A DNA stretch of 5,256 bases, taken from positions 1-5,256 of the forward strand of contig DAOTTW010000339.1 in the NCBI GenBank assembly GCA_034437615.1, given 5' to 3'. Positions 1 to 4,612 of the stretch are shown in pieces; the first letter of the stretch is position 1; each line of letters starts with the position of its first letter. Position numbers and translations under genes: made by a program. The notes beneath the pieces were generated by a model. That model had not been told where the DNA came from. It made no database searches and saw only the letters and a program-made list of their open reading frames with translations. This DNA is from DAOTTW01 sp034437615 (GTDB lineage: Bacteria > Chloroflexota > Anaerolineae > Aggregatilineales > Phototrophicaceae).

Positions 1-20
1 AGGGCTGAGTAGTTACGTTT

Positions 21-848
21 TCAATCGCTGAGGACGATGTTTTTTGCCAATTGCAGCAGCATAAACGTAATTACTACGGGCAGCAGCAACGGCAGCACAA
101 AATCCACGATCAGCACAGCCAACGGGTCCTCCATCAAGCCGGGGATGTAGCGGATCAGGTTGAGCAGCGCCACATAGAAGCCGCCAATGACCAGCGTGGC
201 CGTGACGGAAAAGCCGCGTGTGGGCACCACCAGCCCGATAAACACCGCCAACATGCCCAGCATAATCGGCTCTACGATCACGCGCAGCAGCGCAACGATC
301 ATGGCCAGCATCAGTATAACGAAGGCCAGTAGCGGCTGTTCGGCAGGCACCCACACATCGCTGTACATAATCAGATAGACGGGCAAGCCCAGCAGCACGA
401 TGCCATAGGCCACGATAATCAGATCATCCATGCGCTGCCAGATGGCCGCCGCGACTTTGCCCAGGAAAATCTGCTCTAGTGACATGGGTGTGGCACGCAA
501 AAGCTGAAACGTGTCGTTGGCGATTTCCTGCTGCATGATGCTGACTGCACTAACAGAGACCGTCAGCAGGATATGCCCATACAGCAGTGTCACAAACGGG
601 ATGGTCAGCAGCGACGCCAGAAACACCGTCGAGATCATATCCAGCACGAAGGGCAAGATCAGCCCTAACACCAGAATAGCCGCCCATACGCCCATCGCTT
701 TCAGCAGCGGCGTGAGTTCTGGCGGCAAAGTGCGCCAACCCATGCCCAGGTGCCGCCGCACAATCGGGTTTGAGCTACGCGCCCAGTAGGGCACGCGGCT
801 GGCTGTGGTTTGCATGATGTTTTGCAGGTCTTGCTGATTGACCGCCAT
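21..848 (-). CDS. ABC-2 type transporter permease-like membrane protein
   Basis: The product is a 275-residue polytopic membrane protein with about seven hydrophobic segments (roughly residues 52-70, 75-98, 144-161, 172-188, 190-208, 215-233 and 244-266). Between the second and third lies a polar cytosolic stretch (about 108-142) with EIANDTFQLLRATPMSLEQI followed by FLGK. This E...T..LL.ATP.S...I..GK pattern is typical of ABC-2 exporter permeases, where that part of the protein approaches the ATPase. The substrate cannot be told. No ATPase gene is visible; the window ends 20 bases past the stop, so a partner could lie just outside. I chose the ATG at 848 because GGTGA sits 5 nt upstream; an in-frame GTG at 857 would add three residues but has no ribosome site. 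It is last of three minus-strand genes, about 70 bp after its neighbour, and may have its own promoter. The permease-like fold is fairly secure; the transport role is inferred. Confidence 0.75.
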   Translation of the reverse strand: MAVNQQDLQNIMQTTASRVPYWARSSNPIVRRHLGMGWRTLPPELTPLLKAMGVWAAILVLGLILPFVLDMISTVFLASLLTIPFVTLLYGHILLTVSVSAVSIMQQEIANDTFQLLRATPMSLEQIFLGKVAAAIWQRMDDLIIVAYGIVLLGLPVYLIMYSDVWVPAEQPLLAFVILMLAMIVALLRVIVEPIMLGMLAVFIGLVVPTRGFSVTATLVIGGFYVALLNLIRYIPGLMEDPLAVLIVDFVLPLLLPVVITFMLLQLAKNIVLSD

Positions 849-862
849 ATGTATCACCCAGC

Positions 863-882
863 ACTGTGAATAACTGTGAATA
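863..882 (-). repeat. Perfect tandem 10-bp repeat with DnaA-box-like 9-mers
   Basis: ACTGTGAATA occurs twice head to tail (863-872 and 873-882). On the minus strand this contains TTATTCACA (865-873), an exact fit to the DnaA-box consensus TTATNCACA, and GTATTCACA (875-883), one mismatch away. It lies between a TATAAT hexamer and the start of the permease gene. A 10-bp period would put both copies on the same face of the helix, as in a regulator site. Function is inferred. Confidence 0.45.
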
Positions 883-894
883 CGAGAACACGCC

Positions 895-900
895 CATTAT
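895..900 (-). promoter_or_regulatory. Possible -10 box of a promoter for the permease gene
   Basis: The minus strand reads TATAAT, a perfect sigma-70-type -10 hexamer, about 47 bases before the permease start. The sequence 16-18 bp upstream (around 917-924) does not resemble TTGACA, so any promoter would rely on other contacts or an activator. It would put transcription initiation near 888, with the tandem repeat at 863-882 just downstream. Confidence 0.3.
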
Positions 901-921
901 AAACAGGCAAACGCCATCCTG

Positions 922-1677
922 CTAGCTATGCTCCGGTAGCGGCGTCTCTTGCAGATACACGGTCAATTGCTGCCGCGAAAACGCCAACATCGCGCTTTCG
1001 TGCTGTTGCATCACCTGCGGCGTCACGTGGTCCCACAGGTAGCGCTGCATGGTCTGCGCATCATGGACCAGGGCGTGCAGTTCTTCCGGGGTGCGCTGCA
1101 CACGGGCACCGAAAATCGCTAGTGTCTGGCTGTCGCCGTCGATCTGCCCCGCGATGAAATCTCGCCAGGATGTGATTTTGTCGTCAGGCAGGAAGGGCAA
1201 CCACGCATCCGGCTCAGATTGTCGCAGCACCTCACGGTTGCTGAGCGGCAGATGGCCCTCGTCGCGCTCATCCAGGTGGATCAGCAGCAGGTGCAGCACG
1301 AAAAAGCGCCAACGCAACGACCCGCCCCAATCGCCATTAGCAAAGTGCACCTGCAACACATGCTTCGACCAGTATTCATCGGCGGCCAGATGCGCCACAT
1401 AGCCCGCCAGAAACGCCCGATGCTCAGCGCTTTTGGGCTGCTGCAAGCTCGGAGACTGCGCCAGCATCACGCGCCAGGGATGCGCTGTCATGGGCCGATC
1501 GTAACGGTAGAAATGTGTGTCGGCACGTTCACCGCCATCGGGTCGCGCATCCGCGACCACACTGCCTAGCAGAAAATCCGGCAGATGTGCCTTCAGTTGT
1601 TGGCGTAGGTCTGTTGCAAGGGCCATGTCTTGATGCAATTGATTCGCCATCCACAGATGCATAAATGGTGTGGGCAC
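922..1677 (-). CDS. Zinc-dependent phospholipase C family protein
   Basis: This 251-residue protein begins MPTPFMHLWMA, the usual opening of bacterial proteins in the zinc-dependent phospholipase C (S1/P1 nuclease-like) fold family. Candidate metal ligands are His7, Asp43 in GSVVADARPD, His55 in DTHFY, and His96, Asp100 and His106 in GYVAHLAADEYWSKH. The H-x3-D-x5-H spacing matches, as I recall it, that of the ligands in Bacillus cereus phospholipase C. The C-terminal half is helical and polar. There is no signal peptide or membrane segment, so unlike secreted PLC enzymes it is probably cytosolic. Its activity is unknown; many such relatives are annotated by fold only. The start is a GTG (1675-1677), fixed by the conserved MPTPF N-terminus and by AAAGGA ending 8 nt upstream. 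It starts 24 bp after the stalk-protein gene and is probably cotranscribed with it. Family assignment is good; catalysis on phospholipid is inferred. Confidence 0.75.
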   Translation of the reverse strand: MPTPFMHLWMANQLHQDMALATDLRQQLKAHLPDFLLGSVVADARPDGGERADTHFYRYDRPMTAHPWRVMLAQSPSLQQPKSAEHRAFLAGYVAHLAADEYWSKHVLQVHFANGDWGGSLRWRFFVLHLLLIHLDERDEGHLPLSNREVLRQSEPDAWLPFLPDDKITSWRDFIAGQIDGDSQTLAIFGARVQRTPEELHALVHDAQTMQRYLWDHVTPQVMQQHESAMLAFSRQQLTVYLQETPLPEHS

Positions 1678-1701
1678 GGTCTTTATCCTTTAGCTTGTGT
1701 G

Positions 1702-2967
1702 TTATGAGTCGGCCTGGATGCTGATAGAACGCAACACCGCGCCGACAGGCAATTGTACACCAACAGACCCCGCCGCTAGCTCCGCATCCAGGTCAAGCGT
1801 CAACAGCGCCGGGCCGCTCGTGCTATGCCCTGCATCTTCCAGCCAGAAGCGGACCGTATCCGCCTCTATACGCGCTGACAGGGTGATATTGCCAGTGATT
1901 TCCTGCGACAGATCACGTTCAGCCAGTTGCGGCAAACTAAGGGGGTTCAGCGCCCTGGTGAGCACATCTGGATCAAAGCGGTACGCAGCGATGGAGGCAA
2001 TTTCAAGCGTGCTGGTTTCGGTGATGACCGCCACGCCTTCATCATCAGTCGTGCTGAGCAATAGCGTATAGCTGATATTGCTGATGAACGCGGGTTCAAT
2101 CACCGCAGTGATCGTGTAGGGTGCCGTGAAACGCCGCTGCGAGAGCACCCACGCACCATTGCTGCCGGCTTGCAAGCCGTTCTCGGTGGTGCGCCAATCC
2201 GATGAGCCGGAGGTACGCCACAGCGCCCGATCCAGCGTATTACTGAAGTTGGCTTGTAGCTGGTCCGGCGTGGCGGTGGGCGTGGGCGAAGGTGAGCTTG
2301 TCAGCGTATACATGATTGTGGGCGTGGCAGTCGCGTTGTTTGTGTTGCCGAATGTCAGGTTGTCGCCGTCGATGGCGGCCTGTGTCGCCCGAAAATCGAG
2401 TTCAACCTGTGTGGCGCTTTGCTGTAAGCGCGATTGCGTGGCGGCGTAATCCAGCGCGACCTGTGTTTGCTGGCGTGCATTGTTGACGGCGCGTGCGGTG
2501 CGCGTTGCTTCGATATTACGAGCGCTCTGTATGGCGGTTTGCTCTAATAGGTGCGCTTGATTGTTGAGCGCGGCTTGTGTCAGGGCGAAGCGTTGCGCCT
2601 GTTGTGTGCCTGTGCTGCGCAAGTCGGCGCTGCGGCGGTTGGCGGCATCTGCGGTTGCTGCAATGCCCGTCACCCAGAAGACATTGGCCGTTGCTGTGCG
2701 TTGCACCTGTTCGTTTTGGTCGCTATTGGCGGTGCTGGTCTGATTGATGTCGTTTTGTCGCTCGTTAAGCGCACTTTCTGTTACGTTCAGCGCTGCGGCG
2801 CGTGTGGATAGGCGCGTTTGCGCTTCGTAGCTATCCGAGACGATCAACCAGGAAACGCCGGAGCCGATGCCCAGGCCGACCACCAGCAGCAATACGCCTG
2901 CAAAGCAGCCTGCAATGCCGCGTAGCGGGTTGCGTGGGCGGGATTTTCGCTTGTTGTCTTGTGGCAT
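1702..2967 (-). CDS. Membrane-anchored stalk protein with C-terminal jelly-roll-like domain
   Basis: I do not recognise a named gene. The 421-residue product has a basic N-terminus (residues 1-16, several Arg/Lys), one transmembrane segment (about 19-43), then a Gln/Ala/Thr/Asn-rich helical region (about 46-200) with recurring LDYAATQ/LDFRATQ-type motifs 18 residues apart (172-178 and 190-196), suggesting a coiled coil. A Thr/Ser/Pro linker (about 210-236, with PSPTPTATP) leads to a beta-rich domain (about 237-421) that opens NFSNTLDRALWRTSGSSDWR and continues with alternating strands, like the LamG/concanavalin-like jelly rolls of extracellular proteins. The positive N-terminus favours an N-in, C-out topology, with the stalk and sugar-binding-like domain outside the cell. 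The ATG is supported by AAGGTGG 6 nt upstream. It is first of the three minus-strand genes. Architecture is read from sequence; fold and ligand binding are inferred. Confidence 0.7.
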   Translation of the reverse strand: MPQDNKRKSRPRNPLRGIAGCFAGVLLLVVGLGIGSGVSWLIVSDSYEAQTRLSTRAAALNVTESALNERQNDINQTSTANSDQNEQVQRTATANVFWVTGIAATADAANRRSADLRSTGTQQAQRFALTQAALNNQAHLLEQTAIQSARNIEATRTARAVNNARQQTQVALDYAATQSRLQQSATQVELDFRATQAAIDGDNLTFGNTNNATATPTIMYTLTSSPSPTPTATPDQLQANFSNTLDRALWRTSGSSDWRTTENGLQAGSNGAWVLSQRRFTAPYTITAVIEPAFISNISYTLLLSTTDDEGVAVITETSTLEIASIAAYRFDPDVLTRALNPLSLPQLAERDLSQEITGNITLSARIEADTVRFWLEDAGHSTSGPALLTLDLDAELAAGSVGVQLPVGAVLRSISIQADS

Positions 2968-3089
2968 TCAAAACCACCTTTTTCTGTACGTACGCAATGT
3001 ATTTATCATTGTAATTGAAAAGTCATGTGGGTGCGCCCAAAATTGTGTTAGTATTCGGCGCAGTGAAAAAGCAGGATGAAGCAGTTTGC

Positions 3090-3146
3090 GGACGCGCAGA
3101 AGCGCGTCTCTACGGATACCCTGTAGGGACGCCATTTTTGGCGTCC
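3090..3146. repeat. Cluster of three overlapping palindromes (REP-like intergenic repeat)
   Basis: Three hairpins share arms. GACGCGC (3091-3097) pairs with GCGCGTC (3102-3108). GCGTCTCTAC (3104-3113) pairs with GTAGGGACGC (3123-3132) with one G-T wobble. GGACGCC (3127-3133) pairs with GGCGTCC (3140-3146) around ATTTTT. Neighbouring hairpins are mutually exclusive. The GTAGGGACGC/GCGTCTCTAC core resembles dispersed palindromic repeats common in spacers of Chloroflexota and cyanobacteria (from memory). No T-run follows, so it is not an intrinsic terminator. It is probably a dispersed repeat; copy number cannot be judged from one window. Confidence 0.6.
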
Positions 3147-3263
3147 GGGGCGGTGCAGAAGCATTGTGGGTGTACTTCAGCCTGTGCGTACCAGCACGAT
3201 TTCAGCAAAGATTAATCAAAGTGGGCGGTAAGAAACCCGCGCTGACAATCATCATGGAGATAC

Positions 3264-3279
3264 AGTGACATCCGTCACA
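3264..3279. promoter_or_regulatory. CRP/FNR-family-like operator dyad
   Basis: AGTGACATCCGTCACA matches TGTGA-N6-TCACA, the CRP-type consensus, at nine of ten fixed positions, with perfect 5-bp arms GTGAC and GTCAC. It lies in the divergent spacer about 100 bp upstream of the leader peptide and about 300 bp upstream of the stalk-protein start. CRP/FNR-family regulators are widespread in bacteria, but the binding protein is not in this window. The match is visible; the function is inferred. Confidence 0.35.
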
Positions 3280-3304
3280 GATCAAAGCCTAAACAAGCAA
3301 ACGC

Positions 3305-3339
3305 TTTCGATTATTGCGAGCAATTCGCAATTATCGAAA
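3305..3339. repeat. 35-bp near-perfect inverted repeat
   Basis: TTTCGATTATTGCGA (3305-3319) and TCGCAATTATCGAAA (3325-3339) are complementary at 14 of 15 positions around the 5-base centre GCAAT; the single T-T mismatch is at 3312/3332. The element is about 25-40 bp upstream of the leader-peptide start, where the promoter of the cysteine synthase operon must lie, so an operator for a dimeric or tetrameric regulator is the simplest reading. There is no T-run, so it is not a terminator. No -35/-10 pair around it is convincing. Confidence 0.6.
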
Positions 3340-3365
3340 TAGCACAAGGTCAACGAGATCATAAG

Positions 3366-3425
3366 ATGCATAACGCTATGATACAGTGTTGTTGTTGTCT
3401 GAGGACGAGGCACGTTCCGCTTTAG
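3366..3425 (+). CDS. Cysteine-rich leader peptide of a transcription attenuator
   Basis: The frame encodes MHNAMIQCCCCLRTRHVPL and ends at TAG (3423-3425). Residues 8-11 are four consecutive TGT cysteine codons (3387-3398). The ORF stands in front of a cysteine synthase gene and is followed by mutually exclusive antiterminator and terminator helices, the arrangement of trp/his-type leader peptides, where ribosome stalling at codons for the end product decides whether transcription continues. Start choice is uncertain: ATG 3366 has a weak GAGA 7 nt upstream, while the in-frame ATG 3378 would give a 15-residue peptide. Both retain all four Cys codons. Cys-rich leader ORFs acting as cysteine-responsive attenuators are known in mycobacteria, so the principle has precedent. 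The peptide itself probably has no function beyond being translated. The reading is from sequence; translation and stalling are inferred. Confidence 0.7.
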   Translation: MHNAMIQCCCCLRTRHVPL

Positions 3426-3520
3426 ACGACAGAGACAGCCAACGGCCTTACTCATGAAGCCAACGGTCAGCTAAAGCACGAACGCCCTCGTGATTTTCAA
3501 CGAGAAGCGGCAACCGTGCC
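3409..3520 (+). promoter_or_regulatory. Antiterminator fold of the cysteine attenuator leader RNA
   Basis: GGCACG-tt-CCGCTT (3409-3422) is complementary to AAGCGG-caac-CGTGCC (3505-3520): two 6-bp helices around a small internal loop. GCTTTAG (3419-3425) can alternatively pair with CTAAAGC (3471-3477). Either fold encloses AGCCAACGG at 3437-3445 and 3458-3466, and the long helix topologically conflicts with the downstream terminator. The 5' arm begins about 10 nt after the last Cys codon and ends at the leader-peptide stop. A ribosome stalled on the Cys codons would leave most of it free, while one reaching the stop would cover it. This is the logic expected for attenuation by cysteine starvation. 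I found no T-box or SAM riboswitch core. The pairings are exact; the regulatory role is inferred. Confidence 0.6.
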
Positions 3521-3545
3521 TACCTGCTTGCCCGTTGGCTTTTTT
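3458..3545 (+). terminator. Intrinsic terminator in the cysM leader (attenuator)
   Basis: AGCCAACGG (3458-3466) pairs over 9 bp with CCGTTGGCT (3532-3540), followed at once by a run of T ending at 3545. Nested inside are GCACG/CGTGC (3476-3480 with 3515-3519) and CTCGT/ACGAG (3487-3491 with 3500-3504), giving a long branched stem. A second identical AGCCAACGG at 3437-3445 offers an alternative 5' arm. It lies 62 bp before the cysteine synthase start and after the Cys leader peptide, so it should act as a premature terminator for that operon rather than ending an upstream gene; no upstream plus-strand gene is present. Confidence 0.7.
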
Positions 3546-3607
3546 GTTGCCATGTACAGCCCGAAAACAGACCATCCCGCAAACCACGACCAGGAGAACC
3601 CGGCACC

Positions 3608-4609
3608 ATGAGCGCATTACGCAGACCTATTATCGACATCGCAGGCGCGAACGCGAGTGCAAACACGACCATTCACGATCAAGCTATCCAGACCCACAGC
3701 ATCGAGCAGCGCATCGGCAACACCCCGCTACTGAGCTTTAAGCGCGTGACGGCGCACCTGCCCGCAAACGTGCAAGTCTACGCCAAAGCCGAGTGGGATA
3801 ACCCCGGTGGCAGCGTCAAGGACCGCGCCGCATGGGGCATCATCCGCGAAGCCGAGCACGACGGACGCCTGACACCGGGCAAGACCATCATGGATAGCAC
3901 CAGCGGCAATACCGGCATCGCTTACGCCATGTTGGGGGCTGCACGTGGCTACCCGGTTAAGCTATTCCTGCCGGAAAACGCCAGCCCGGAGCGCATCAAG
4001 ATTTTGCGGGCCTATGGCGCTGAACTGACCTTCACCGACCCACTAGAAGGCAGCGATGGCGCGATTCAGGCGGTGCGTGAACTGGCCGAGCGCGAACCGG
4101 ATAAATACTTCTATGCGGACCAGTACAGCAACCCGGCGAATTGGCGTGCTCATTACAACACGACAGCGCCGGAGATCTGGCGACAGACGCACGGCCAGAT
4201 TACGCATTGGGTGGCTGGGCTGGGCACCAGTGGCACGCTGATGGGCACCGGACGCCGCCTGCGTGAATACAACCCGGCGCTTCGGATTATCTCTGCGCAG
4301 CCGGATTCGCCGTTTCACGGGCTGGAAGGCTGGAAGCACATGCCAACTGCCATCAAACCCGCCATCTATGATGAGAACCTGGCCGATGCTGATCTGGGTG
4401 TCGGCACAGAAGAAACCTACGTCATGGCGCGACGACTGGCCCGTGAGGAGGGCTACCTGGTCGGCATCAGCGCCGCCGCCGCAGTGGTCGCGGCGTTGCG
4501 CGTGGCTGAGGACATCGCAGAGCGCACTGAACCCGGCGTCGTGGTGACGCTCTTGCCGGATAACGCCTATAAATACCTCAGCGAAGATTTCTGGACGGAG
4601 ACGGACTAG
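3608..4609 (+). CDS. cysM: Cysteine synthase, CysM type (PLP-dependent)
   Basis: The 333-residue product is a fold-type II PLP enzyme that makes cysteine from an activated serine (O-acetylserine or O-phosphoserine) and a sulfur donor in the cytosol. Landmarks in order: IGNTPLL (36-42), PLP Schiff-base Lys71 in NPGGSVKDRAA, substrate loop TSGNTG (98-103), phosphate-binding GLGTSGTLMGTGR (204-216), and Ser288 in GYLVGISAAAA, expected to contact the PLP pyridine nitrogen. GTSGTLMGTGRRLRE and GWKHM-PxxYD resemble mycobacterial CysM, an O-phosphoserine sulfhydrylase; Lys243 aligns by eye near the substrate-selecting Arg of that enzyme, so acceptor specificity is open. A ~30-residue N-terminal extension precedes the conserved core, and no alternative start exists within it. 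AGGAG lies 11 nt before the ATG. The gene is preceded by a cysteine-leader attenuator and followed after 3 nt by the methyltransferase gene. Family is secure; CysM versus CysK is likely but not proven. Confidence 0.9.
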   Translation: MSALRRPIIDIAGANASANTTIHDQAIQTHSIEQRIGNTPLLSFKRVTAHLPANVQVYAKAEWDNPGGSVKDRAAWGIIREAEHDGRLTPGKTIMDSTSGNTGIAYAMLGAARGYPVKLFLPENASPERIKILRAYGAELTFTDPLEGSDGAIQAVRELAEREPDKYFYADQYSNPANWRAHYNTTAPEIWRQTHGQITHWVAGLGTSGTLMGTGRRLREYNPALRIISAQPDSPFHGLEGWKHMPTAIKPAIYDENLADADLGVGTEETYVMARRLAREEGYLVGISAAAAVVAALRVAEDIAERTEPGVVVTLLPDNAYKYLSEDFWTETD

Positions 4610-4612
4610 CAC

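Larger units (their letters stand above)
2968..3365. other. Divergent intergenic region, non-coding part
   Basis: This is the left part of the 640-bp spacer between the divergent minus- and plus-strand transcripts. I see no credible gene: the small open frames here lack ribosome sites, look like no family and run through palindromic repeats. It holds the palindrome cluster at 3090-3146, a CRP-like dyad and a 35-bp palindrome (listed separately). On the minus strand a TACAAT (3008-3013) could be the -10 box of the stalk-protein gene, but I found no matching -35. Nothing else stands out in 3014-3089 or 3147-3263. Confidence 0.6.

Noticed and set aside
3015..3215. A 66-codon plus-strand frame in the divergent spacer
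   Set aside because: It runs through the palindromic repeat cluster, has no ribosome site and its translation looks like no known protein.
3377..3382. TATGAT as a -10 box for cysM, also the right half of an ATCATA/TATGAT dyad (3358-3363 and 3377-3382)
   Set aside because: It overlaps the ATG at 3378, so transcription from it would begin inside the Cys-codon run; no -35 lies 16-18 bp upstream. The 6-bp dyad is short enough to be chance.
3388..3399. GTT trinucleotide repeat as a simple microsatellite
   Set aside because: In frame it is four TGT cysteine codons in a leader ORF ahead of a cysteine gene, so chance simple-sequence repeat is the less likely reading, though it cannot be fully excluded from one sequence.
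3378..3545. T-box or SAM riboswitch as the explanation for the structured leader
   Set aside because: I looked for the T-box GGTGGNACCGCG core and for the SAM-I/IV core around GGCAACC. A GCGGCAACCG is present, but the UGGN bulge and the other conserved SAM-box segments are not. The Cys-codon ORF explains the leader better.
3490..3741. An 83-codon plus-strand frame overlapping the terminator and the start of cysM
   Set aside because: It is out of frame with cysM, crosses the terminator T-run and has a low-complexity Arg/Thr/His-rich translation.
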